DNA of 7,428 nt from an uncultured Clostridia bacterium (GCA_938009115.1 CALLHZ010000045.1:1-7428), one strand, 5' to 3'. Shown: positions 1-5,754, numbered from the stretch's first letter. Numbers and translations are program-made. The notes: generated from the sequence alone by a model not told the origin.

Positions 1-64
1 TCGCACATGTCTGGAAGTATACCAGATGCGCTGACTGACCTCAATGCGGACAAAAAAAGAAAAG

Positions 65-103
65 TTATACAGAAAAGACCGGAAAAGAAGGTTTCCTGTA
101 TAA
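65..103. repeat. 39-bp imperfect palindrome, copy 1
   Basis: The arms are TTATACAGAAAA (65-76) and TTTCCTGTATAA (92-103), which are complementary at 11 of 12 positions around a 15-base centre. A second copy of the same length and orientation lies at 210-248, and the two agree at about 31 of 39 positions, including a shared GAC-GGAAAA element in the centre. The pair could be operators for a regulator encoded outside the window, or small hairpin repeats. The sequence does not decide between these. Confidence 0.6.
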
Positions 104-209
104 TTTTTACCTGTTTTGCGCTAGATTTTTGCAATTTTAGTGAAATTTGGCTGATTTTACGATGTAAAAATAACATAAAATGGGAATAATAGGATTTAAT
201 AGCAGTTTT

Positions 210-248
210 TTATACAGGAATGACGGAAAATCAGGGTTTTCTGTATAA
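210..248. repeat. 39-bp imperfect palindrome, copy 2
   Basis: The arms are TTATACAGGAAT (210-221) and TTTTCTGTATAA (237-248). The outermost eight bases of each arm are identical to copy 1, and the total length is also 39 bases. The copies start 145 bases apart. Conservation of both the arms and the internal GAC-GGAAAA block shows that they are related copies and not chance AT-rich palindromes. Confidence 0.6.
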
Positions 249-296
249 CTTACGCCTATTTTCGCCCGCACTTGTCGAAAAGACTCCTTGCCGGGC

Positions 297-335
297 CCGC
301 TTGTCCAAACCGGTTCGAACAAGGGCGACAAGCGG
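297..335. repeat. Nested inverted repeat past the gntR 3' end
   Basis: CCGCTTGTC (297-305) pairs with GACAAGCGG (327-335), a perfect 9-bp stem around 21 bases. Inside it TTGTCCAAAC (301-310) and GTTCGAACAA (313-322) form a second, imperfect palindrome centred on CG. It lies 27 bases past the stop codon of the minus-strand regulator, where a terminator would be expected. No clear T-run follows on that strand (only TCTTTT further on), so terminator function is only possible. Operator function is an alternative. Confidence 0.4.
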
Positions 336-362
336 AAAGAAAATTTCTACCCACCCATAGCC

Positions 363-1082
363 CTACGCATAGGAAATGACGTACTTATAGCGTTCGGTAA
401 GGATGTATTGCTCGTTGTAGTAAAGGATCTGCCGGTCGGCGGCCAGGACTGTCTGCTGCACGAGGAGCAGCGGGGCGTTCGGGGGACAACGGAAAACGTC
501 TGCTTGTTCTTCCGTTGCCGGGGCGATGTCGAAAACATCTTCGAAGCGCAGCGCTTCCAGCCCGGTATGCTCCTTGATCGCGTCGGCGATGGGCTGGCCC
601 GAAACGTCAGCGGAAAGAATGTAATCGTCCTCTCCACGAAAGTAGTCGACTTCAAATATGGCGGCCACGTCGTTGATGTACCGCGCGCGGCTGATCCGGC
701 AAACCGGATGGCCGGCTTCGGTGCCCAGATGCCGCGCTACGAGGGGGAAGGCAGGGATTTTCCCGGAAGAAAGGACTTCCGTACGGGGCACCGCGCCGAT
801 TTGACGGCAGAATCGGGTAAAGCTTCCGCCGGCTTTTGTTTCCACAAAGACCGGAGCGCTCACAAAGGTGCCTTTTCCGTGCATCTTTCGGAGTTTGCCG
901 TCCTCGACCAGCAGGTTGACCGCAGCCCGCAGCGTCACTCTGCTGACGCCGTAGGTCTCGCACAGTTTGTCTTCGGAGGGAATTTTGTCGCCCGGACGGT
1001 AGGTTCCGCCGTTCAGGGTTTGCAGGATCGCTTCGGCGACCTGTCGGTACAATGGTATCTGACTGTTGGGATTCATCTGCAT
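363..1082 (-). CDS. GntR family regulator, HutC/UTRA subfamily
   Basis: This is a DNA-binding transcriptional regulator of 239 residues, the usual size for the HutC subfamily. An N-terminal winged helix-turn-helix (about residues 8-75) has the typical sequence IPLYRQ, then PGDKIPSEDKL, YGVSRVTLRAAV and GKGTFV. A C-terminal UTRA ligand-binding domain follows (about 90-235). The start is ATG at 1080-1082, because GGAGG (plus-strand CCTCC, 1091-1095) lies 8 bases upstream. The frame is open further upstream, but those ATGs lack such a site. It is divergent from the transporter operon and shares an intergenic region with two matching palindromes. By family behaviour it is probably a repressor released by a small effector, perhaps the imported solute or its phosphorylated form. 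The gene ends with TAG. The family assignment is strong; the effector is unknown. Confidence 0.93.
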   Translation of the reverse strand: MQMNPNSQIPLYRQVAEAILQTLNGGTYRPGDKIPSEDKLCETYGVSRVTLRAAVNLLVEDGKLRKMHGKGTFVSAPVFVETKAGGSFTRFCRQIGAVPRTEVLSSGKIPAFPLVARHLGTEAGHPVCRISRARYINDVAAIFEVDYFRGEDDYILSADVSGQPIADAIKEHTGLEALRFEDVFDIAPATEEQADVFRCPPNAPLLLVQQTVLAADRQILYYNEQYILTERYKYVISYA

Positions 1083-1090
1083 GGCACATT

Positions 1091-1095
1091 CCTCC
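1091..1095 (-). promoter_or_regulatory. Ribosome binding site of the GntR gene
   Basis: The minus strand reads GGAGG 8 bases before ATG (1080-1082). This fixes the start well inside the longest open frame, whose extra upstream codons overlap the promoter and operator. Confidence 0.75.
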
Positions 1096-1112
1096 ATCGC
1101 TCTCATGTCAAT

Positions 1113-1141
1113 ATGATACCACATAATACGTCTTATTGAAA
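1113..1141 (-). promoter_or_regulatory. Candidate promoter of the GntR gene
   Basis: On the minus strand TTTCAA (plus positions 1136-1141) is a poor -35 box. After exactly 17 bases comes TATCAT (1113-1118), a good -10 box. The predicted operator at 1123-1136 fills the spacer, which fits autoregulation. Confidence is limited by the weak -35 box. Confidence 0.45.
1123..1136. promoter_or_regulatory. Putative GntR operator O1
   Basis: ATAATACGTCTTAT is a palindrome of the form ATAA-n-ACGT-n-TTAT. It lies between the -35 and -10 boxes of the candidate GntR promoter. A near-identical site is at 1190-1203. Assignment to the adjacent GntR protein is inferred from position and symmetry. Confidence 0.55.
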
Positions 1142-1177
1142 ATACAATTATTTGCAATACTTAGCGGCGAAGAATGC

Positions 1178-1206
1178 TTGACCGAAGCAATAATACGTGT
1201 TAAGAT
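1178..1206 (+). promoter_or_regulatory. Candidate promoter of the transporter operon
   Basis: TTGACC (1178-1183, 5 of 6 to the sigma-70/A consensus) and TAAGAT (1201-1206, 4 of 6) are separated by exactly 17 bases. Transcription would start near 1213, about 50 bases before the binding protein's start codon. The operator-like palindrome at 1190-1203 overlaps the spacer and the -10 box, so a bound regulator would block polymerase. Confidence 0.6.
1190..1203. promoter_or_regulatory. Putative GntR operator O2
   Basis: ATAATACGTGTTAA differs from the site at 1123-1136 at two of 14 positions and keeps the ATAA-n-ACGT-n-TTA symmetry. The two sites start 67 bases apart, about 6.4 helical turns. Placement over the operon promoter suggests repression of the transporter genes. 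Confidence 0.55.
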
Positions 1207-1215
1207 GTCTCAAGT

Positions 1216-1246
1216 GAAAAATTGCTTTTCTTCACAGAGCTGTGAA
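1216..1246 (+). promoter_or_regulatory. 5' leader stem-loops, possible RNA control
   Basis: TTCAC (1231-1235) pairs with GTGAA (1242-1246) around the six-base loop AGAGCT. Just before it, GAAAA (1216-1220) can pair with TTTTC (1226-1230) around ATTGC. ANTAR proteins are known to bind paired small hairpins with six-base loops that have A at position 1 and G at position 4, and AGAGCT fits this. An ANTAR regulator is encoded in this window. However, I see no terminator after the hairpins, so a standard antitermination site is not shown. Confidence 0.3.
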
Positions 1247-1264
1247 TCAGAAAGGAAGAATGAA

Positions 1265-2044
1265 ATGAAAAAAATACTGGCACTGGTCATGATCCTCGCT
1301 CTGATCTTGTCTTTGTCGGCCTGCGGCCCCAAAGAGGATCCGAATGCAGAAGCCACCTGGGAAGACCAGCTGGGCAATCCGGGCGTCATCCGTATCGGCA
1401 ACAGCCCCAACTATCCGCCCTACGACGATGTGGACGCCGATGGCAACATCATCGGATATGACGCGGATTTTGTGGCATTCATCAGCGAATATCTGGATTA
1501 CGAAGTTGAGATGATCCCCTTGGAATTCAATACGATCATCGCATCCCTCGACGCAGGCACCATCGACCTGGGCGTATCCTGCTTCTCGTACAAGGAAGAC
1601 CGGATCGTGGAGTACTCGGAATCCTATCTTGACACGACCCAGGCTGTTCTCGTGAGAGCCGACGGCGGCATCGTCACGTCGGAAGACCTGGCAGGCCGTG
1701 CTATTTCCGCCGGCCGAGGCAACGTGGGTCTGGATCTGTGCTATGAATTCCAAACCAATATGGAAGGCATTGAAGTGATCGTGGGCGAAGAGACAGCCGT
1801 TTCCGTGGAAGCCCTCAAGAGCGGCGCCTTTGACGCCTACGTGGCAGAACGTGCTGTGTGCGAAGCCTATGCCAACGCCAGCGAAGGCCAGCTCATGGTC
1901 CTGGAAGAAGACTTCTGGCCCGACAGCATCTTCGTGGTGGCCAAAGTCGGCAATGCAGCCCTGATCGAAAAGATCAACGAAGCGATCGCTGCGTTCCGCG
2001 AATCCGAAGAAAGCCAGCAAATATTCGACAAATGGTTCAAATAA
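1265..2044 (+). CDS. ABC transporter binding lipoprotein, SBP family 3
   Basis: This is the extracellular solute receptor of the importer encoded downstream, 259 residues long. A charged start (MKK), a hydrophobic stretch and the lipobox LSAC place the lipidated cysteine at residue 20. The rest is a family 3 (polar amino acid/opine type) binding protein: RIGNSPNYPPY (43-53), GYDADF (64-69), a hinge region near 95-108, and SCFSYKEDR (105-113). The last segment aligns by eye with the HisJ loop that holds the ligand carboxylate, with R113 as the key arginine. The position where amino-acid binders usually have an aspartate for the ligand amine appears to be E195 (VAER). The ATG at 1265 has AAGGA 8 bases upstream and begins a proper signal peptide; the longer open frame upstream is leader sequence. 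The ligand is not predictable, but an amino acid or amine-bearing compound is likely. Confidence 0.92.
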   Translation: MKKILALVMILALILSLSACGPKEDPNAEATWEDQLGNPGVIRIGNSPNYPPYDDVDADGNIIGYDADFVAFISEYLDYEVEMIPLEFNTIIASLDAGTIDLGVSCFSYKEDRIVEYSESYLDTTQAVLVRADGGIVTSEDLAGRAISAGRGNVGLDLCYEFQTNMEGIEVIVGEETAVSVEALKSGAFDAYVAERAVCEAYANASEGQLMVLEEDFWPDSIFVVAKVGNAALIEKINEAIAAFRESEESQQIFDKWFK

Positions 2045-2063
2045 GCCAACTCAGCAATTGTCC

Positions 2064-2093
2064 GCATGGAGCTACCCGATCGTAGCTCCATGC
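2064..2093 (+). promoter_or_regulatory. Perfect 12-bp stem-loop between transporter genes
   Basis: GCATGGAGCTAC (2064-2075) is perfectly complementary to GTAGCTCCATGC (2082-2093) around a six-base loop, CCGATC. It begins 19 bases after the binding protein stop codon and ends just before the permease ribosome binding site. There is no T-run, so it is not a standard terminator. Stem-loops at this position are known from other ABC importer operons, where they protect the upstream message and lower downstream expression, giving excess binding protein. That role is inferred here. Confidence 0.6.
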
Positions 2094-2100
2094 CTGTCTT

Positions 2101-2106
2101 GGGAGG
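2101..2106 (+). promoter_or_regulatory. Ribosome binding site fixing the TTG start
   Basis: GGGAGG lies 8 bases before TTG at 2115. No ATG or GTG start in the same frame has comparable spacing, so the permease very probably begins at TTG. Confidence 0.65.
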
Positions 2107-2114
2107 TGTGAACG

Positions 2115-2801
2115 TTGTCTGCAGCGCTGATACAGAAAATACTGACGCCGGAAAACTTGGAATTCATGATCAAGGGTGCCGGTTATTCTCTTGCTATTGC
2201 CATATGCGCCCTTTTGGGCGGTTCGGTGCTGGGGCTCCTGGCCGCGGCAGCGAAAATGTCACACTTTCGCATCCTGCGGGCGATCTCGAATGTTTACTGC
2301 GAAGTTTTTCGCGGCACGCCTATGCTGCTGCAGATTATGCTCCTGTATCTGGCGGGTCCTGTTCTGACGAAAACTTTGCTGGATTTCGTCTATACACCCA
2401 ATCCCTATGTGGTGGGCGCTGTCGCCATCGCCATCAACTCCGGCGCTTACGAAACAGAGCTGTTCCGATCCGTCATCCAGGCGGTGGACAAAGGACAGTG
2501 GGAGGCCTCCCATACCATCGGGCTTACGTACATTCAAACCATGCGGTATGTCATACTGCCCCAGGCGTTCCGGCGGGTCATCCCGCCTTTCATCAACGAA
2601 TTCATCGTGCTGATCAAGGATTCCTCCCTGCTTTCCACCATCGGCGCCATCGAGCTTTTGCGCAGCGCCCAGATCCTTACGAGCAATTACTACAACTTCT
2701 TTGTTCCTTATACAGCGGCCGCCGTCATGTATCTGGTGATGACCGTCACCATTTCCAACCTGGCCCGCAGCGTCGAAAGGAGGCTGGCGGAAAGTGATTA
2801 A
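2115..2801 (+). CDS. ABC permease, polar amino acid (HisM/GlnP) type
   Basis: This is the integral membrane subunit of the importer, 228 residues, normal for the His/Glu/Gln/Arg/opine permease family. The first membrane segment is about residues 22-46, and others lie near 70-90, 98-110 and in the C-terminal half. Family marks are EVFRGTP (63-69), GAYETELFRSVI (110-121) and the ATPase-coupling EAA loop, GQWEASHTIGL (127-137), followed by YVILPQAFRRVIPP. The start is TTG with GGGAGG 8 bases upstream. The end overlaps the ATPase gene by 8 bases, so the two are translationally coupled. Only one permease gene is present, so the channel is probably a homodimer. Confidence 0.93.
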   Translation: MSAALIQKILTPENLEFMIKGAGYSLAIAICALLGGSVLGLLAAAAKMSHFRILRAISNVYCEVFRGTPMLLQIMLLYLAGPVLTKTLLDFVYTPNPYVVGAVAIAINSGAYETELFRSVIQAVDKGQWEASHTIGLTYIQTMRYVILPQAFRRVIPPFINEFIVLIKDSSLLSTIGAIELLRSAQILTSNYYNFFVPYTAAAVMYLVMTVTISNLARSVERRLAESD

Positions 2802-3531
2802 GATGATCGGCGTCTGCAAGTCCTTTGCAAACGGAAAAATCAAAGCGGTCCGGCATGCCGACTTCGAAGTGGGGCGGGGAGAAGTGATCTGCGTCATCGG
2901 TCCTTCTGGATCCGGGAAGAGCACGCTGATCCGGTGCATCAACGGCCTGGAGATCCCGGATTCCGGTGAAGTGTATATCGATGAGCAAAAACTGGATTTC
3001 ACCCGGCTCAAGACCCAGATTCCCCTGATCATGCGCATGGGCTTCGTCTTTCAGCATTTCAACCTCTTTCCCCACATGACGGTGCTGGACAATCTGACCC
3101 TGGGGCCTATCCATGCCCAGAAAAAAGACCCTGCAGAATCGGCGGACACTGCCCGGGCGCTGCTCAAGCGCGTGGGCCTGGAAGACAAAACCGACAGCTA
3201 TCCGGCCCAGCTCTCCGGCGGGCAGAAGCAGCGGGTGGCCATCGCGCGGGCATTGGCGCAGGAGCCGGAAGTGTTACTGTTTGACGAACCTACTTCCGCG
3301 CTGGATCCGGAAATGATCGGCGAGGTGCTGGATGTGATGCTGGAGCTGGCGAAGTCGGGGATGACCCTGGTGGTCGTTACCCACGAAATGGGCTTTGCCC
3401 GGGAAGTGGCAACAAAAGTCGTATTCATGGATCAGGGCGAGATCCTGGAGACCGGAACACCGGACGAAGTGTTTGACCACCCGAAAAGCGAGCGCCTCCG
3501 GGACTTCCTGTCCAGAGTGATCCATATTTAA
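2794..3531 (+). CDS. ABC transporter ATPase, polar amino acid type
   Basis: This is the cytoplasmic ATP-hydrolysing subunit that drives uptake through the adjacent permease, 245 residues. All nucleotide-binding motifs are intact: Walker A GPSGSGKST (36-44), Q-loop Q87 in FVFQHFNLFPH, signature LSGGQ (140-144), Walker B LLFDE (161-165), D-loop SALD (168-171) and H-loop H197 in VVVTHEMGFA. This is the HisP/GlnQ subfamily pattern. The start is taken as GTG 2794, with AAAGGAGG (2777-2784) nine bases upstream. An in-frame ATG at 2803 is the alternative but is less well spaced. The gene overlaps the permease by 8 bases and is followed after 12 bases by the BtpA-family gene. Confidence 0.95.
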   Translation: MIKMIGVCKSFANGKIKAVRHADFEVGRGEVICVIGPSGSGKSTLIRCINGLEIPDSGEVYIDEQKLDFTRLKTQIPLIMRMGFVFQHFNLFPHMTVLDNLTLGPIHAQKKDPAESADTARALLKRVGLEDKTDSYPAQLSGGQKQRVAIARALAQEPEVLLFDEPTSALDPEMIGEVLDVMLELAKSGMTLVVVTHEMGFAREVATKVVFMDQGEILETGTPDEVFDHPKSERLRDFLSRVIHI

Positions 3532-3543
3532 GAGAGAGACGGA

Positions 3544-4287
3544 ATGAAACGGGATTTTTTATCGATATTCAGGAATCCGAAGCCGGTGATGGGCATGCTC
3601 CATCTGAAAGGTTTTTCGGAAAGCGAGGTTTTGCGCCTTGCCAACGAAGAGGCGCGCATCATGACGGAAAACGGTGTGGATGCGGTGATTGTGGAGAATT
3701 ATTATGGTACGCCAGATCACGTCCGGGCCGTTCTGGAGGATTTTCAGCGCAACAGGGCGCCATTTTTGTACGGGGTCAATCTTTTGGATGATGACGAGGC
3801 GAATTTCCAGGCTGCCATACGGTACGGCGCCGCATTTCTCCAATTGGATTCCGTGGCGGGACATTTGACACCGGAGGAAGATCCGGTCTTCGGCCAAAGG
3901 ATGGATCAGTGGCGAAGCGCATACGCGGGTTGTGTGATCGGCGGCGTGCGTTTCAAGTATCAGCCCTATCTTTCCGGCAGGTCTCTGGCGGAAGATCTGC
4001 ACATCGGCATGACCCGCTGCGATGCCATAGCCGTGACGGGCCTGGGCACAGGCATGCCGACGGAAATCTCTAAAATTAAAGAGTTCCGGGATATCGTGGG
4101 CGATTTTCCCCTGCTGGTGACCGCGGGCGTGACACCGGAAAGCTGTCCTGAGCAGCTTGCGCTTGCCGATGGCGCCATTGTCGGCAGCTACTTTAAAACA
4201 TCCCATCAGGCCTCCGGTGATCTTTGCGCCGAGTATGTCAGATCGTTGATGACTGTGGTAGAATCCATCAGGGAGGGCCTTAGATGA
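3544..4287 (+). CDS. BtpA/SgcQ family TIM-barrel protein
   Basis: This 247-residue presumed cytoplasmic protein resembles the BtpA/SgcQ family, a TIM-barrel group with poorly known chemistry. Cyanobacterial BtpA is linked to photosystem I assembly, and SgcQ belongs to an uncharacterised E. coli sugar gene cluster. Seen in the sequence are PVMGMLHLKG (14-23), GVDAVIVENYYG (44-55), YGVNLLDDD (76-84), VTGLGTG (164-170), LLVTAGVTPES (190-200) and ADGAIVGSYFK (208-218). The last two look like the phosphate-binding end of a TIM barrel. The ATG at 3544 follows the ATPase gene by 12 bases, with a modest purine-rich site (AGAGAGACGGA). Its place between an importer and a PfkB kinase suggests it acts on a phosphorylated or sugar-like form of the imported solute; that is inference. 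It is a little shorter than SgcQ. Confidence 0.85.
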   Translation: MKRDFLSIFRNPKPVMGMLHLKGFSESEVLRLANEEARIMTENGVDAVIVENYYGTPDHVRAVLEDFQRNRAPFLYGVNLLDDDEANFQAAIRYGAAFLQLDSVAGHLTPEEDPVFGQRMDQWRSAYAGCVIGGVRFKYQPYLSGRSLAEDLHIGMTRCDAIAVTGLGTGMPTEISKIKEFRDIVGDFPLLVTAGVTPESCPEQLALADGAIVGSYFKTSHQASGDLCAEYVRSLMTVVESIREGLR

Positions 4288-4784
4288 TCACTCTGAAGCC
4301 AATAGCAGCTAATGCAGAGAATTTCAGGCCCTTTGGGATCCTTTACGAACTGGGGGAAAACGGCGGACCGGAGGATGGGATCCGAAGCGCCGGGGACGGT
4401 TATATCGACGCCTATACGAAAGCGCCGCTGATCGACAGGCCCGGAAATCTGGGGATGACCCAGGCTGCGGCAGCGCCCCGGATCATCGAAAAAATGGAAA
4501 GGCACCTCCACACCCGGGAGGCGCTGCTGTGCGCAGGGGCGCCCCTTGCGTTCCTCGCTGCGCCGGAGGGCGGAGAGTCTCCCGAGGTCCGGGATGTCAA
4601 GGCGTTCGCACTTCGGCCCGGGCAGGTGGCCGTGTTCTGCCGGGGCGTATGGCATTCTGCGGCATTGGGGCTGAATGCTCCTGTCTCGTATTATTGGTTG
4701 GCCGAAGCTTACGATGGCGAGCCCACCGCCTGGAAGGAAATTGCCGGCGGTCCGGTGCAGCTTGACAGCCCGGCGGAGGGATGA
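4284..4784 (+). CDS. AllA/ureidoglycolate lyase-like cupin protein
   Basis: This 166-residue protein is close to the length of AllA (ureidoglycolate lyase), which splits ureidoglycolate into glyoxylate and urea. Resemblance is in order: an N-terminal LKPIAANAENFRPFG (4-18), ERHLHTREAL (72-81, like ERHPLGSQAF), PLAFLAAP (87-94), then VKAFALRPGQVAVFCRGVWH (105-124), the cupin strand with the family's RGxWH. The identification is by eye and the protein is divergent, so ureidoglycolate need not be the substrate; no other allantoin-pathway gene is visible. The ATG overlaps the previous stop codon (ATGA), and GGGAGGG (4271-4277) lies six bases upstream, showing translational coupling. A lyase acting on a carbinolamine-like bond of the imported compound would fit the context, as inference. 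Confidence 0.7.
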   Translation: MITLKPIAANAENFRPFGILYELGENGGPEDGIRSAGDGYIDAYTKAPLIDRPGNLGMTQAAAAPRIIEKMERHLHTREALLCAGAPLAFLAAPEGGESPEVRDVKAFALRPGQVAVFCRGVWHSAALGLNAPVSYYWLAEAYDGEPTAWKEIAGGPVQLDSPAEG

Positions 4785-4787
4785 TCT

Positions 4788-5729
4788 GTGGAAAAGTATA
4801 CCGTGTTTTTAGGAGATGTGGCGCTGGACGAGTATTACCGCACCGATCAGTGGCCCGGGGCCGGCGGGAAGGCCTTTGCCGATCAGCTGGAAGCCCGGCA
4901 CGGCGGCATGATCGCCAATGCGGCCTGCGTTTATGCAGCGCTGGGCGGGACAGCCCGCTTCATGACCCCCCTGAACCGGGGCAAAGTGTCGGAGATCCTT
5001 GTGGAAGGGTTGTGCGACAGCGGTGTGTCACCGGACTATGTGATCTGGGACGATAGGCTGGCAGATTCCAAGTGTATCATCTTTCTGACGGGCGAGGACA
5101 ATACCGTGATGATCGTGAACACCGGCCTGCAAGAGATCGATCTTTGTGAAGCGCATGTTGAAGCGCTCAAAGGCGCTGAATACATCTATTCCACGTTGTC
5201 GGACCTTCTTCGCTTGCGCTGCGGCAACAAAAAAGGTCTGGAGGTCGTTTCGGCCATCCGCAGGGCAGGAACAAGGATCCTGTGCGATCTGGATACGGGA
5301 TATGTGGACGAAGACTGTGACGATCATTACAAAGAAATGGATATCGCCATATTCAATCATATCGGCTTTGACCGCTTTCGGAAAGACCGCAGCGAAGACC
5401 AGGCCGCAGCAGACCTTCTGTCTTTGGGCGTTTCGCTGATCGCCGTCACTGCCGGCAGCCGGGGCTGCCGGATCTATACCACCCAGTCGTCCTTTTCGGT
5501 GCCGGCTTTCCCGGTGGATGCCGTGGACGTGACCGGCGCCGGGGACACGTTTTCTGCCGCGCTGCTTTACGGGTTGCAGCACATGGAACCGGGGCAGGCT
5601 GCCCGGTGCGCTTCCGCCGCAGCGGCGATCTGTGTGCAGGGGATCGGCGCAAGAACCGGCGCTGTTTCCGTGGAAAAAGTTCTCGCGTTCATGGAATGCT
5701 CTCCGTTAAATTCTCTGGAGTTGGACTGA
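4788..5729 (+). CDS. PfkB/ribokinase family sugar or nucleoside kinase
   Basis: This 313-residue kinase would transfer phosphate from ATP to a sugar or nucleoside hydroxyl. The N-terminal family signature region, GGMIANAACVYAALGGTARF (39-58), resembles the PfkB GG-x-N-A-x-LG pattern. The C-terminal signature DVTGAGDTF (247-255) holds the anion hole GAGD (250-253) with the catalytic base D253. The start is GTG 4788, with GGAGGG (4775-4780) seven bases upstream, three bases after the AllA-like stop. Substrate specificity cannot be read: it is not an obvious ribokinase, fructokinase or adenosine kinase. Position after an amino-acid-type importer makes glycated amino acids or other amine-bearing sugars reasonable guesses only. 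It ends the metabolic part of the operon; a 73-base gap separates it from the two-component genes. Confidence 0.9.
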   Translation: MEKYTVFLGDVALDEYYRTDQWPGAGGKAFADQLEARHGGMIANAACVYAALGGTARFMTPLNRGKVSEILVEGLCDSGVSPDYVIWDDRLADSKCIIFLTGEDNTVMIVNTGLQEIDLCEAHVEALKGAEYIYSTLSDLLRLRCGNKKGLEVVSAIRRAGTRILCDLDTGYVDEDCDDHYKEMDIAIFNHIGFDRFRKDRSEDQAAADLLSLGVSLIAVTAGSRGCRIYTTQSSFSVPAFPVDAVDVTGAGDTFSAALLYGLQHMEPGQAARCASAAAAICVQGIGARTGAVSVEKVLAFMECSPLNSLELD

Positions 5730-5754
5730 AATATCATGTAGGCTGTTGTCATAG

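Larger units (their letters stand above)
1..362. other. Gene-free AT-rich region with repeats
   Basis: No convincing gene is visible in this stretch. The small open frames on either strand lack a good ribosome binding site, have low-complexity AT-rich content and resemble no family I know. The first ~250 bases are much richer in A and T than the rest of the window. The stretch contains a short hairpin (TCTGG 10-14 with CCAGA 22-26), two 39-bp palindromic repeats (65-103 and 210-248) and a nested inverted repeat next to the end of the regulator gene (297-335). Any gene to the left would end before this window. Confidence 0.7.

Noticed and set aside
3..31. Terminator of an upstream gene at the left edge
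   Set aside because: The hairpin stem is five base pairs (TCTGG/CCAGA) and no T-run follows on either strand.
7..189. A possible 60-residue small protein
   Set aside because: It runs through the AT-rich region and the first palindrome, has no ribosome binding site and a lysine-rich, low-complexity composition.
65..248. A CRISPR array
   Set aside because: There are only two copies, 106 bases apart edge to edge, with no regular spacer series and no cas gene.
288..1139. A 283-codon open frame on the plus strand
   Set aside because: It lies opposite the GntR/UTRA gene, resembles no family and has no ribosome binding site. It exists because the GC-rich codon pattern of the real gene leaves few stops on the other strand.
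1247..2020. A 257-codon open frame on the minus strand
   Set aside because: It is opposite the clear lipoprotein binding protein gene and has no recognisable domain.
2259..3038. A 259-codon minus-strand frame across permease and ATPase genes
   Set aside because: Its sequence is the antisense of conserved permease and Walker A regions, and it has no family resemblance.
4284..4784. A true allantoin-degradation gene
   Set aside because: Only one AllA-like protein is present, it is divergent, and no allantoinase, allantoate amidohydrolase or purine gene is visible nearby.
363..5729. A fructoselysine (frl) type operon
   Set aside because: A GntR/UTRA regulator, amino-acid-type importer and PfkB kinase are suggestive, but there is no SIS-domain deglycase like FrlB, and the BtpA and cupin genes are not part of that system. 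It is kept only as a loose analogy.
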